Shown here: positions 10,701 through 23,714 of the stretch, in pieces | How the letters are laid out: each line of letters opens with the position of its first letter | Numbering within the stretch: position 1 is the stretch's first letter | Origin: Pelobates cultripes | Taxonomy: Eukaryota > Chordata > Amphibia > Anura > Pelobatidae | Assembly: GCA_933207985.1 (NCBI GenBank) | Contig: OW240917.1 | Span: 240,070,906 to 240,134,905 of the forward strand | Reading direction: 5' to 3' | DNA length: 64,000 nt | Translations under genes and position numbers: made by a program | The notes under the pieces: generated by a model | Seen by the model: only the letters and a program-made list of their open reading frames with translations | Database searches by the model: none | What the model was told of the DNA's origin: nothing

Positions 10701-12612
10701 AAACTCAATTTTTTTGTGGCCTGTCTCCTAGTCCTGAATTCGATATCACGGTGGCTATGGCTAATTTGATAAATAAAACCTAAAATTGCCCTTTGAAGCT
10801 GTTTACTATTTCCCTCACTGACCAGCTTTAACCAAAAGAGTGCCGTTCTGACAGTAGTACCATCCATATAGCAGTTCTCACGATGGACGCATTGACAGGC
10901 TTTTAATGATCTCATCTCACCTTTGCAGGTAAAAGCAAAATGGATCTAGAAGGGCCGTTTTAGAGTTTTGAAATCAATTCTGAGTGAAAACAAGCACTTA
11001 GAAACAGTTACTCTTACTACAAGAGTTTGATTTTGTTTGTAGATAGTAAATACAAGTATCCGGTCACACCTGACAGTTTCTTTTGAAAAGACAGTCTTTA
11101 TTTGAAACACAGAAATGGAGACAATGTTTCGGCTTCTACGTGAGCCTTTGTCAAGCCTTGAATATGCCTTTAGAGATTTAAATATATTCCTTTTCCCTCT
11201 ATTTTTTACTGTGTGTTATCGGTCCTTTCTCTACTTTAATGTTCAATAGAGCATCACAACAAAACAATGGAAAACTTGGACTTCCAGAACTTATTTATTA
11301 TGACCTGGCTAATGTCCGTTTTCGATTAATATATGTTTGTATCCTGTCCCTACGGCTGTGTAAGAGCATGCAGCTCATGTACCAATTTTCACACCTAACC
11401 TCTTTAAAAAAGCGCAGACTTCAGCAGCAGGATGGAAGCCACAACAAACTGCTTCTTATTCACCTACAGCTGTTAGAATTTGTCAAAGCGAGTTATATCT
11501 CCCACTTTCATAGATCTGTGTCTCGCTAAGCCTCTGTCTAAGGATAGAGGAACAAAGGCAGAAAATAGGAGGGGGCCTCTCTCGATGCATTTGTTATGAG
11601 ACAGATTCTGGGGAAGCGGTGAGAGACGAAGAATGATGGAATATGAGCATCTTACAGCTCCCTGCGCTAGAAGCAATTATTATATGCTAATGATCTATAA
11701 ATGGAAAAGATTTGAAAGGTGTATGTGCACGTGAGCAAGTGTTAAAATATGTGTGTGTGTGTGTGTGTGCATGTCTGTGTGTGTGTATGTGTGCCTTTTT
11801 CATACGTACTCAAGTTGTATCTTATCTACACAAGAAAAAAATCTACAACCCACAAAATACAGCCACTATATTTTAATTGGTGTTAATTGCATCCCCTATC
11901 TACCTCTTGCCATTGTTACTGCTTTTGTGTCCTCTGGCATTTGTTGAATAGGACCGTCCAAATGTAGCAGTTATGTGTCACAGATAGAGCAGGTTGTTCA
12001 GGTAATACTTACTGCATGACTTAATTACTCATGATTCAAAAAGTTATTTTTTTGTTTTTTTTTTAAAGTTCATTTTTATCTTTATTTCTAAATTACTTGT
12101 ATAGTCATAGATAAAAACTGGCAGCAGAAGACATCTAATTCTTACTTTCAAATTCATGTTGCCCTCTTATTTTTTGACATGCGGGTAGACAACAAGTGTC
12201 TTGAAGTTCAAATTAGATAATGTTTTGCACCTGTGAAGCCTCACAGAAATGTGATTGCGGATATAGAAAGGCTGGCCAGAGTGGCGGAAGGGTCATTTCT
12301 CTTCTGGGTGACGGATATGAAGAATCTAGACTAATAACTTCTAGTAATAGCTCTTTATAGCTTGCAATTGCATGTACGGCTATAGAGAATGTCTGAAATA
12401 GAAGCAAAACCCATAGATTAGGTAATGTTTTCATAATGACTTAACACAGCCTGTAGTCCTCCCACAAGTTAGCTCTACAAGAAAAGATTCCTTAAGGAGT
12501 CTGGGTAATCCCTTTGTCACATTGTGTCTGCAGGATTGGAATCCTACACCCAGAAAGAGTATATAGAAATATATAAAATTCAAGGATATTATGGTGTTAA
12601 AGTGGTGCAGAA
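10701..12612. other. Non-coding stretch with a GT microsatellite
   Basis: It contains an (GT)n run with interruptions at 11749-11793 and, at 11114-11155, the motif ACAATGTTTCGGCTT...GCCTTTGTCAAG typical of amphibian foldback-repeat arms. No exon recognised. Confidence 0.55.
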
Positions 12613-14350
12613 TTAAAGAGTTACTCCAAGCACCATGACTACTTCACCAGCCCTACTTCAATGGTGTAAGGACCTTGTTTACAGAGATACTAAGTTATTT
12701 GATGTTCCTGCTAGAAATGTAACTCCAACTCTGGCAGTGTCATTAGATAGTCTGGAATGAGAGTTCCGGGCTAACTAATGTAGATTCTCTGCAAACTTCT
12801 TGCCCAAAGGTTCATTCATTGGCTAAGAGCACTCAGCTGACTCTCTCAGCCATTAAATTATCAGTGGGATCGGTATCCAGCTTTTGCAGACAGACAGAAG
12901 CGGCTTGAGTCTTGGTATGAGACATTCAATATCCCAGCAACCTCCATGAATATGAGCTGCATTGCATGAGAAGCTATTCACAGGATCAACAACACAGATT
13001 CTCTTTAATACGACTCCATTACCACCAATAACAACTAGCTACGAATGTCAAGATCAAGGACTCGTCTCACCATGTGGTCATTTGCAAACACCTCTGTAGA
13101 TGCTACACATATTGGCTATAATATAGCAGCCTGGTCAGCCCAGATACTGCAGTCTCAATTTACAGCCAGATTTATTATGTAGGGACTATTGGAGCTACAG
13201 CCCTGGAGAACAATGAATTCATGGGCTGTGAGCCAAGCGCTAACCCATATATTGTTGAGCTAGCAAACACTCTGTGTAATTCCTGCTTGCTGTTTCAGTT
13301 CTCCAGTACCATACCAAGAGACACTGTAATGCAAGTCCAGCAGCTTTTAATCAGCAGAAAAATAATGTTGTGACTTTAAAGTTGTTGCCAACAACCCCTG
13401 TAGGGTAGTGACCCAGGGGGCAATTGCCCCTTTATTGCCAGCAGTCATACACCTGTATTGGAAATGCAGTATTACAAGTGGATTCAAATTACAATCAGTA
13501 ACATTAGAAAATGGTCAACATGTGACGGAGACATTGATGTCCTGTTCCAGTCTTACCCAGTTCCAGCATCCGAGAAAAACCAAGAACCACATTCTAAGTT
13601 GAGTTAAAATATTCTAGTTGGCTCCATTTACAAATATTCAAGCCTCCCCATTGTACTTTTCACTTTCAATACCAGTTATATTTTTTCCAAATCTTGTTCC
13701 AATTCCTGTGCTTTCCCACCTCTGACTTCTGTGTATAGTCTAGTCAAGTGAAGTCAAGTCTTGTGTACCTCTAGTCATGTCAGCAAGAAGTAAATAGCAT
13801 GAATTTAAACAAATAGCTAATTGCGTGTTAATTAACTCTAACACACTGCTGAATAACAACCCTCGGGAGAACTCTCTGCTAATGAATGTATTCATACTAT
13901 GCGTTATTAATGTCAATAGACCAGCTAGCAGACCTCTCATCGCAGCAAATCCATTTAGATTAATCATAAAGCCATATTTGACAAACGCCAGCCTACTGCA
14001 GTCTCCAGGAGATCATGTGTGAAAACATTTGGCCATATTTTTGACACATTCTAAAGAAATTGAAGTTTTTATGGGTATCAATATAAAGTTTGGGAACTTT
14101 ATTCTTCCTCATACTATATGACTTGATTTAACCGATAACCAAATTTGAAGTTTGTGAAATAGAACCCTTAAAATATGTTTTATTAATTTAGTATCAGATA
14201 CTAACCAACCAAACTTCATCTTACATCTTACTTCATCAACAGCTTACCAGCTAGACCTTCATGCTACATCTTTATGGTCACTGTCCACCTCTGTAGTTTC
14301 AATATTGTCTATCATACTTTTGTTATTTTGAATGAGATTTAATTTAATTA
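12613..14350 (+). repeat. Tandem duplication, copy 1
   Basis: From about 12719 this block is repeated, diverged, from about 14357. Shared landmarks in order are CTGGAATGAGAGTTCCGGGC (12751 vs 14388), GAGACATTCAATATCCCAGC, TACCACCAATAACAACTAG, GGCAGCCTGGTCAG-like sequence (13130 vs 15747), CTCCAGGAGATCAT (14002 vs 15868) and ATTGTCTAT (14304 vs 15983). The left part begins with the TTAA-type terminus TTAAAGAGTTACTCCAAG (12613). No gene is seen. Confidence 0.65.
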
Positions 14351-14356
14351 ATTTAA

Positions 14357-16040
14357 CTCCATCTTTGGCAACGTCATTAGCCAGTCTGGAATGAAAGTTC
14401 CGGGCTGGCTAATGTAAATTCTCTGCAAACGTCTTCCACAAAGGTTCATTTATTGGTTATGAGCACTCAGCTGACTCTCTTAGCCACTGAAATACCAGTG
14501 GGATTGGTATCCAGCTTCTTTAGAAACATAGTGGCTGCTGGAGTCTCAGTATGAGACATTCAATATCCCAGCAACCTCCATCAAGATGAGCTGCTTTGCT
14601 ACAACGCAGATTCTCTTTTATGCGACTCTATTACTCTATTACCACCAATAACAACTAGTGAGTGAGATCAATGTCGTGATCACTGTGGCGGAGTTGACCT
14701 ATGTTCCCTTATGATTCCCTGGTTTGTTCGGTAAAACCTTTTCACCTAATTTTCCCCTTGTTTTCTTCGACAACTGAACAAAACCACGAAAGATCCAGAC
14801 CACCCGTATGCTTGTTAACCTCCATCACCCCTGTTAACACTTCCATAATGGTTCACACCTCAGTGTTCTAAATGGTTGGCTGGGTGACCGTTGTTTGTAT
14901 GTATGAACACGTGGTGGTAGCCATCTTGTTCCCTCAAAAGCAGGCAGCGGTGTTTGGTCGTCGAGTGCATGGAACACAAATCGGACACACGACCTCATGA
15001 ACACTGCTGAACTTCCATCTCCGCCTGCATTAGTTTCTATACATCTGAGAAGAACACTGTTCGGTGGAATCATTCCCACAAATACAGGTGAAAGCATCCA
15101 TTCGGTATTTTGTGCATTTTCATGCTCCTGAAAGAGACCGACCGCTACCCCAGATTCTATGGAACTATTTTGAGCAGGAGCCTCGTGTGCAGTCGGTCAA
15201 AACTTTACCCCGGTGGCGTTTCGGCTGTGTTCGTGGGATCTGAGAGCTTTTCGGATATGTTGTGCACTCAGATCCAGGCTCTCTGGGCATATAAGACTTC
15301 AGGGGGTACATGGTTGTTTTATGTGTGTTTTGGGGTGTCATACAAATTTTAGATTTTTCTATACCTGAGAGATAATTTATTTATATGTTTTTCCCCCAGG
15401 TAATTATCTCTCAGGCACAGAGGATCATGTGAAGGATTACGCTGTAAATTTGTATGGGAAACCGTATGTTTGGGCTTTTGTAGAAAAGGCCATGTGTGGC
15501 TCTGAATAAACCAGTTGACTCCCAGAACTGTGTCTCGTCTGGCTACAAAATTTGCTGGTATTATATAAATAATAATTAAAAAAAATAATAATAATAATAC
15601 TATATCTGCCAAACAATGCTTCTTTTCCAGCTTCTGAGAACACCAGTGGAGATTTTGGATTTTATTATTGTAGCTCCACTACAATCATGGACTCATCCTA
15701 CCCATTTGTGAACACCTATGTGGACTCCACACATACTAATCATAATATGGCAGCCTGGTCAGCTCAGATACTACAGTCTTCATTTACAGTCAGATTTTTA
15801 AAGGGGCTATTGGAGCTACAGCTCCAGGTCCACACATTGAAGGAAGCCCTTGATGTTTGAGTTTCTCCAGGAGATCATCCGTGAAAACATTTTTGAGATA
15901 CCCTATACAAATTGAAGGTTCTATGGGCATCAGTTTAATTATACAACTTGTTAACAGTCACTGTTCACTTATATAGGTTCAAGATTGTCTATAGTACTCT
16001 TGATATTTTGCATGATATTTATTTGAATTAAACAGGACGC
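14357..16040 (+). repeat. Tandem duplication, copy 2, split by an LTR-like insertion
   Basis: It repeats the landmark order of copy 1 but is interrupted after TACCACCAATAACAACTAG (14641-14659) by about 0.9 kb of LTR-like sequence, resuming near 15680. The section equivalent to 13230-13960 of copy 1 is missing. Confidence 0.65.
14690..15546 (+). mobile_element. LTR-like insertion (solo LTR candidate)
   Basis: The block begins about TGTGGCGGAGTTG and ends about GTCTGGCTACA. It has a TATA-like CATATAAGAC at 15289, a late AATAAA at 15506, and no coding capacity. Its 14820-14890 part matches, inverted, 54185-54260, and its 15052-15136 part recurs at 16155-16240. This suggests a solo LTR of a family also present in the 52860-55850 cluster. 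Ends are approximate and no target duplication was found. Confidence 0.5.
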
Positions 16041-16154
16041 AAACGGAAACAAATCTCTGTTATGCCTGGATATTGGGCCAAGACAAACCCTTTTCAGTTT
16101 AAAAATAACAGCAATTAAGTAAAACTGATGAAAAGGCCAGGAGCTGATATAAGA

Positions 16155-16245
16155 TAGAACACTGTTCGGTGGAATCATTCCCACAAATGAGCAGCACACG
16201 ATCAGCATTCGGTATTTTGTGCGTTTTCATGCTCCCTAAAGACAG
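16155..16245 (+). repeat. Fragment of the same LTR-like repeat
   Basis: AACACTGTTCGGTGGAATCA and ATTCGGTATTTTGTGC match 15057-15115. Confidence 0.6.
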
Positions 16246-16720
16246 ACAAATAGAGTAAAAACAAAATAAATTCAAATAAAGTCCATCCAATATTCACAAG
16301 TGCACATACAAAAGGCCCAAGTTATAAAGTTAGTTAGTGATGGGGATATTAAAAACAATGTAGCAAAATGTGCTACAAAATGGACATATACTGTAGCAAT
16401 AATAAAATTACATCTTGCTAAATGATAGAGCACTTAATGTGCAAAAATACAACATAAAATCACATATAATACCCAAAATTAGGAATTCATATTAGGTAGC
16501 GGCTCTTACTTATGCACACTGTCCCTACAGGGAAAAAGGTGCTTCTAATGTCTCTACAGTACATGTCCAGTTTGTAGCACTTAAACACATTTTGCTACAT
16601 TTCTTCTAATTTCCCCATCACTAACTAACTATACAACATTTGGACTTTTTTTATGTGCACTTGTGAATATTGGATGGACTTTATTTTAACTTTTTTTGTT
16701 TTAGTATTTGTCTTTCATTG
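16245..16720. repeat. Inverted-repeat (foldback) element
   Basis: The arms 16259-16390 and about 16560-16700 are imperfect reverse complements. For example AAGTCCATCCAATATTCACA (16279) pairs with TGTGAATATTGGATGGACTT (16662). The unit lacks coding capacity and is likely a MITE. Confidence 0.65.
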
Positions 16721-17586
16721 CTTTGTGTATATACTATCTCAACGCCTTGTCTTTTTTTTTTTCTTATCAGTTTTACTATTGCTGTTATTTTTATTCTATT
16801 AGGTGGTTTTTACGGTGACTCCTTGACTAGTTTTAGAGCGATATTTAGTAGATAGACCCAATTTCTCAGTTTTTTAGCCAGGATTTGTTGCGATTTCCCT
16901 GCTTCCAAAGTGGTTTTCCAAATAAGCTATCACTATTCTATTTATCTATCCTTGTCAATTCATGTCAAGTACTTAAGTAGTTGAATACACCATAGCAGTC
17001 TAGATGGTGGCTGTTCTAGTATTATTCAAAAGAAAAATCCAGATCCAAGGTTATCAAGCATATGAAGAGTTTATCCAGGTTAATACATCAAGGATAAGAA
17101 CATTGAGCTGACAGAAATAAATCCAGTTCAATAAGCATAGATTATGGGTATTAAGTAACTGAAGAATTTATGGAATTGTAACACAATTTCAATATCAAGG
17201 AATTTATTCCATCAAGGTGTGGACCCTGCAAAATTTTGACCCTCTAAATATGTCTTTGTCAAAGCCTTTGTGGAATAAAGTCCAGAATTATATATTGCTA
17301 GTGGTGCAATTCAAATATTTTTTGGTTGCTCAATAACCATGATCTAGGCTCGCTAAACTGGTTTACACCATGTCTGTTCAATAGACTTGTGCAGTTGGTT
17401 TTAAATTAATTACAAGTCATCAGACTCTTCGAATTCCAAATATGACAGAATCACAAAACAAATGATAAGGACAATGAATTAGCCATTGTGTTTGCTTCGT
17501 GATGGGTGGTAAGAGGACTGCCACTAAATGTTCACAGATCAAGTGAGACGTGACAAACAGAGGGGGAAAAAAAGCTGCGGGATATA
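16721..17586. other. Non-coding stretch
   Basis: Nothing recognised. Confidence 0.5.
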
Positions 17587-18306
17587 TATAAGCTAAAAAG
17601 CCACAATATTAAAACCACTGACAGGTGAAGTGAATAACATTGATTATACATGCCTAAGGATAGGTTATTTTTGGCAGCAAGTGAACAGTCAGTTCTTGAA
17701 TTTCATGTGTTGGAAGCAGGAAAAGTGGGCAATGAAAAGATCTGAGTGACTTTGACAAGGGCCAGATTGTGATGGCTTGACAACTTGGTCAGAGCACCTC
17801 CAAAACGGTAAGTCTTGTGGGGTGTTCCCTGTATGCAGTGGTTGGTACCTACCAAAAGTCATAAATGTTTTGCTTGGAAATTTTTGAGTCCTGGCATTCA
17901 TGTGGATGTTACGTTGACGCATGCCACCTACCTAGAGATTGCTGCAGACCACATACACCCCTAATGGCAACGGTGTTAAATGATGACAGTGGCCTCTTTC
18001 AGCAGGATAATGCACCCTGACACACTGCAAAAATTGCTCAAGAATGGTTTGAGGAACATGACAAAGAGTTGCCTTGGGCTCTAAATTCCCCAGATCTCAA
18101 TCTGATTAAGAATCTGTGGGATGTGCTGGAATTACAAATCTGATCCATGGAGGCTCCACCTCACATCTTTCAGGACTTAAAGGATCTGCTGCTAATGTCT
18201 TGGAGCCAGATACCACAGAACCCATTCACAGGTCCTCGACACATCAAATCTGTTTTGGCAGCACGATATTAGGCACGTTGTTTTAATGTTGTGGCTGATC
18301 AGAGTA
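17587..18306 (+). mobile_element. Tc1/mariner relic with internal deletion
   Basis: The ends form an inverted pair (AGCCACAATATTAAAACCA at 17598; complement AGCCACAACATTAAAACAA at 18281-18299). Between them are the start of a Tc1-type transposase frame (around 17695-17860) and its last third (about 17890-18270). The middle, including most of the catalytic DDE region, is deleted at about 17860-17875. The latter part keeps recognisable blocks such as the CTCTTTCAGCAGGATAATGC and AATTCCCCAGATCTCAATC coding words of Tc1-like transposons. Several in-frame stops are present, so it is a dead copy. Confidence 0.8.
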
Positions 18307-20596
18307 TATGTAACGCATATATAAAATTATTAATAAATAATATATAGATTTCCTTCACTGTTCCTCCTTTTTTCTCCTCTATTGCTTACTTTTTCATACT
18401 TGATGTTTGAAACAATTAATGCACACAATTTTCACGCCATTTTGATTCGTCGTTTTTATAAAACAATAGCATGGAGGAAACTTGTATGAACTGAAACACA
18501 TGGGAAAAATCCCAAATCAACCAAAAAGATCTTTTTTTTCCATGAATCGATTTGGACAAACCAATTTATTTTGTTTTTTGCCTTGCGTAAGACTACTGTT
18601 CAAAGTCATTGTCCTACAATATAAATACATGACTTAATTACTTCTTTGGTTTCTATTTAAGGGCTCAAAGGAACCTTTGAATTCACCACCCATCTTATCC
18701 CAGCAGAGCCCAAATCCTCCTCATTACTTTCACTATGGATATCGAGAAGACAAACATCCAGGCACAATCCAGTGACATTTTTAGGGACATCAGACATAGG
18801 TATTGAGGCCACCATCTTTATTCAGACCCCACTGGCTATAAGGATAGATACGCTTTACCCCACTCACAAAATTCAATACAAAGTAACAAAAACCGGCATC
18901 ACACACAAAGATAAAATTGCAACTATTCTAGAGAAAACTAAATGCAGACCGAAAAATTATTTATACGCACACAAGCAACATTTAAACCTGTGTGCTCAAA
19001 CCACGTACACACAATCCACTTATTCCGCATTTCCTTTTCACACCTGTCAGTAAGGGGTTTACAGACCACATTACACATTACTAGCGTTCCACTTTGCATT
19101 CTGGGAAAGCTGTCTCCTGGGAACTGCGTGAAAAGCAGACACGACCTTGGCATGACATCTTTCAACCTTTAAATATGATACGTGGGATACAGGCAAGTCG
19201 GAATGCAGCATTTTTAAGGCGAAATGTGACGGAAATGTTCAAGAGTTGAGATCTGTACACGATATGTTTTTATATAATAATGCAAGATTAAAAATCCTGC
19301 ACGGAGCTATATAAAGCTAGAATATAATGCATTTGTCACTCTTTAAAACAAAGATAAGCCTTTTATTCATTCAAAAGCCCAAGAGATTAATTAAACCTTT
19401 CAGTGCCAGATGTGACTGCATCCAATTTAATGATTGCATTGTGCATTTCTATTTCTCTGTAAGTAAAGAAGTTAATTCTGATTTGGGCATAAAATAAGTG
19501 ATTTTAACGTGTTGGGGCAGTGGAACCTCTTAATATCTCAGTAAACAATAAAGCATATTGTCAGGGCTTGCTCAACACATTCTACTATCTGGATCTAAGT
19601 ATAAAATGCTGTCCCCACCTCGAGACTAGGGTGGGTGGCAAACGTACTTGCTCAGAAAGAGAGTGGACCCACCCAAGGAAAGGGCACGTCAAGTCAATCA
19701 AGTTGGCTGGCCCAGTATGTGCTTGGTCCCAGTGTGGCAAGAATTAATCTAATGATGAGGTTACGCTACGTTGTCTGAGGACAGTTTCCTGGTGTCCACA
19801 AAAGTGGGACAACGGGTAACAAATCCGGGATGACATAACAGAAGCCCAAAATAGGAACTCTCCCACTCGATTCAGCACATTTGGGATACCTGACATATTC
19901 AAATTTCTCACATATAACTAATTCACCAATCACATATATACATACAACATTTATCACAAACATTTATCTAATCACAGATGCACCCACTTAACAACACACA
20001 TACAAACACAGGCACTAACTCGTGCATGCATTCAAACACAGACACTCTTTTTGTAGCTAGATCCATACTTACTACCTTACTATATTGCTCCATGGGCAAT
20101 CCCAAAAACCATATGGGCTGGCAGAGCATAAAAAGTGGGGGGTTTTATTTAACCCAAATGGCATTTGGAGTTATAAAGCATCCATCTGTATTTTTTATTT
20201 TTTTTGCAGACAAATAAAAAATGTATAAAGATGAAACTTTTTTGCCAAAGAAAATAAATATTTTTAAGATATATTCTAGATGCTTAGCATTCACTGACAG
20301 CCTTCTCCTTCAAATGCCCAGAAGCTCCACTGTCTAAATTGCAAATACATGCAGACAGAGAAGGTCCATTGGAATACTGAGACGTTGACACGTATTCATT
20401 GTCTGCACAGAATGCTGTTAACTGTGTAAGCTGACTATTTAAATAAAGCACTGACACAACTGGACATGATTACCGAAGATTGCTTTCTCTATACATATAT
20501 ATGTACACGTAAGCAATTTATTCATGGTGCGTTATACTTTAACTTGTGCTGATAAGATACAAGTGCCCACTTACCACACTATTTTCTTTAACGCTG
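18307..20596. other. Non-coding stretch
   Basis: Presumably part of intron 2 or flanking DNA of the channel gene. No second channel exon was found by eye; no RNA gene or clear repeat is recognised. Confidence 0.5.
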
Positions 20597-20668
20597 TTAA
20601 GGACACATGACATGTGTGACATGTCATGATTCCCTTTTATTCCAGAAGTTTGGTCCTTAAGGGGTTAA
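20597..20668. repeat. Short TTAA-bounded MITE-like repeat
   Basis: TTAAGGACACATGACATG at the left and GTCCTTAAGGGGTTAA at the right form a short inverted pair; the middle contains GACATGTGTGACATGTC. Confidence 0.4.
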
Positions 20669-21601
20669 ATCATTACAGGCATTCTGCATGGACCCTTTTT
20701 TCTCTCCTAACCATTTCATCTATGCAATGTACTTTTTCGAACAGCTAGATTATACAGTTATATGAATTTGCAGATATTACAAAAAATGCCCATGACCATT
20801 TTTAGTGTCTCGAGGTCGCATATGAAAGTTCTACGTATGCCCGTCTCACATTCTCTGTAGTCTTTCTACTTATGCTTAGCTCTTGGTACAAATTAAAGAG
20901 AGTGCTAAAGGACTTATAAGTATGTATGGATCTTCAAAATAGACTGCATGTAGCCAGACACCCAGGTAACAAGACAAATGGGGTATCATACTCTCTTATT
21001 TTAAAATGATCTACTAATCTATAAATATGTTAGCTATCAAGTATATAAATAATGTAAGCAGACTATAATTGGATTTAGTCATGCTATGTGCCTTTAAATA
21101 TGTATCTTCTTTCAAGGCTAAGTGAAAAACGTTACTAACACATATGATGTAATAGTCAAGTTATGCACAATAGAGTGTCTTTGATGATCTGAAATGTTAT
21201 CTCTTGTTCTGATTAGAAACTGTTTAAATCCCTGGTGTCCACACTGCTCTCTGCCATCTATGCACTCCAGTGCTCTTTCTGCTCAACATTTGAGATAGGT
21301 TGCAAACATGTTTAAAGCAGAGATAGACATTCAACTTCGCAGAGGGTTACAAGGAATTCTCAAAGGTTCCATCAGCAAGCAAGGCAACTAGGTCAACCGT
21401 GGACTTGAACAACTGACTGACCATCGTAGCCACTAGAAAAGACATGTATTAGAAAACAAATACTACATCAGTTGTCTACTACATATCTACAGACCTAAGG
21501 TCATGGGTTCTAATGGTGTTCCTCCATCATATGATGTGAGTGACATTTATCATAGCATTAAAAAGACAGGCTTGAAAATAAGATGTTTAGACATGTCCTA
21601 C
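20669..21601 (-). other. Probable intron 2 of the channel gene
   Basis: Non-coding on the minus strand downstream of the exon donor (GT at 21601-21600). Exon 3 was not found within the window. Confidence 0.5.
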
Positions 21602-21832
21602 CCTCCTTCCTGTAGTACAGAATCTCCAGCTTGCGTTCATCGGCCCCCAGCAGGGCCTGTGTAAGTTGGGTGATGCTGCTGTGCGTGGTTTCCGGCCCGG
21701 TGAGGAAGTCACAGGTGCATGATCTTTGCATAACTTCGACTCTGGAGTACCCGAACATGTCACAGAATCCATCATTGCAATAGATTATGGCGCAATTGTC
21801 CATCTGAGCATTTGCAATCAGGAACTTGCGGC
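21602..21832 (-). CDS. kcnh6: Exon 2 of an ERG-type voltage-gated potassium channel, best match KCNH6
   Basis: The 231-nt exon encodes part of the N-terminal PAS (eag) domain of the ERG channels, which controls slow deactivation of a plasma-membrane K+ channel. It reads [20 protein letters not shown], then [24 protein letters not shown] and [19 protein letters not shown]. An acceptor TTCCTTCTAG lies directly before 21832 and a donor GTAGGA directly after 21602. Exon 2 of human KCNH2 is, as I recall, also 231 nt with the same phases (split codons at both ends). [13 protein letters not shown]-like and ILYYRK spellings favour KCNH6 over KCNH2 or KCNH7. Transcription runs leftward. Exons 1 and 3 are not seen, so the rest must lie outside the window or beyond the gaps. 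The exon has no damage. Confidence 0.85.
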
Positions 21833-23714
21833 CTAGAAGGAAAAGAAGATAATCATTCATAGTGGGGGAGTTTTCTCTTAATATCAAGTAAACCATTATG
21901 GAGTACTTCTCTGGGTCAAAGCGCTAAATAAGGAGCAATTGCAATCGCGGAAACAGCAGACACATTGCATTGTTGATTATTATTAAACGTTTACAAGTAT
22001 GCATCACTTTTCCAATTAAAACACTTTGATAAGTCCCATACACAATGTTTAGTGAATAGATTCCTCACACACACGCAGTCACGGTTATTTCGTAAAGTGA
22101 AAATTCTAAATGAATTTAAAATTTAAGACCAGCTATTTTGACCTTAAAGTTCAAATTAACTTTGAATTCTCAATTAAGTCAATATGCCTGACGGCCTTTA
22201 CATGGCTAACTACATAGGCTCATAAAACATTTTAGTAACAGTAATAGCCAAACAGACCATCAATTGTATCTATTAGAAAATAATATTGAAATTTATAGAG
22301 TTATATAAACTGGTAAAATTTCTATTTAAACTATTATTGCTATCCATCACCTGTATAACAATATTTGTTTTTGTATTTGCACTGTAGTAAGTTGCATTGT
22401 GTTTGGCCTCACCACAATCTTTTTGGTAACTGGCTAAATTTTCTATGGCAGAAATAAAAGCACTTGGTTATATATGGCTCCAGAGCATGTAAGAATGAAT
22501 CGAACAAAACCACGAATTGTGGGTAACTGGCAACATTCCATTTTAGACTACTCTTCAAATCAGGGATACGCCACCTCCAGCATTTCACATGTTGTAGGGA
22601 TAATTGAGGGCAATATATTTTAAATTATATATTGTGAAACATTTGAACCATTAATAATTGTATTAATATTAAAAATATTATCAATTGTTATTAATATGAA
22701 TATTGATATGATGATATTATTATAGGAACACACCCACAAATTTCTTTTAAAGAGACACTTACTATTTTATCTCTGATCCTATATTCTTGTAGTTCACTTT
22801 AATTGTATAACTCAATACGATATAACACATAGTAACTATATTACCCATTGTAAAGCGCTGTGGAATTTGATGGCGCTATATAAATACCATAATAATAATA
22901 ATAATATTACTTGAGAATATAATTGTGACCACCACAATCTATACGATAGCAACATAATCAGTGATCATACTATATGTAAAAAAGAAAATGGCTTCAAACA
23001 TGTCAGAATTTAATTTCCATGGTAGACAAGGAAATCTTGCTAATGAGCAATTCAATTACTGGCTCATAGAATTTATCACCAACGAATGTCAGCATACTAT
23101 ATTGCATTAACAAGTAATATTCTTCACCTTAATAGACAGGGGATCATATTACAATGTCTCCTGCAATAAAGAAACTTAAACCGCATGTATTTCTAGACTT
23201 TTAAAGAAAGAACATAATCCACATTTACTGCTTCTACGAAATATCAATTACTCGTTTAGACAACCTCTAATAACCAACTATTTCCACAAATGGTTGCAAA
23301 CCAAATCATCTTTTTCCAATCCACTCAGCATCTAAACTCTCTCAGCTTGGAATTGCAAACTGATATTATGCAAATGCATTAAATAGAAACAGTAATAACA
23401 ATAACTATATCTCGATATATTGGTATGCAATAAGATTATGCAGAACAAACCAATAAAAAAAATAATATGAGCATGTATTTTAAAAAAAACAAAAAACTTG
23501 AAAATGTTGAAGTAACTCTGTATCTACACTAAACAAAATGTCTGACAATGTGGAGCCAATAATGAAAAAACAAACAAAAAAAACTTTAACTTAATCCTAG
23601 GTTTAACTCGTCTTAAAAATTAAAGACCTCGTACCCCAATATTAAATGTAACCCCACTCTAACCTTAAACTCAATAATCGCAAACACCCCTTTTACCACA
23701 ACTCAAGCTTTTAA
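21833..23714 (-). other. Probable intron 1 of the channel gene
   Basis: AT-rich and non-coding. It contains a foldback-family fragment (22093-22175), an L2-like tail (22849-22905), and ends at the second N gap. Exon 1 was not found. Confidence 0.5.
22849..22905 (+). repeat. LINE2/SINE-type 3' tail
   Basis: TGTAAAGCGCTGTGGAATTT, then GGCGCTATATAAATA and (ATA)n is the typical 3' end shared by amphibian L2 LINEs and their SINEs. Confidence 0.65.

Noticed and set aside
11753..11947. Cys/Val-rich open frame
   Set aside because: Begins in the GT microsatellite and has no family match.
21602..21832. Calling the channel exon KCNH2 or KCNH7
   Set aside because: The spellings [21 protein letters not shown] and EILYYRKE fit KCNH6 better, though only one exon is available.
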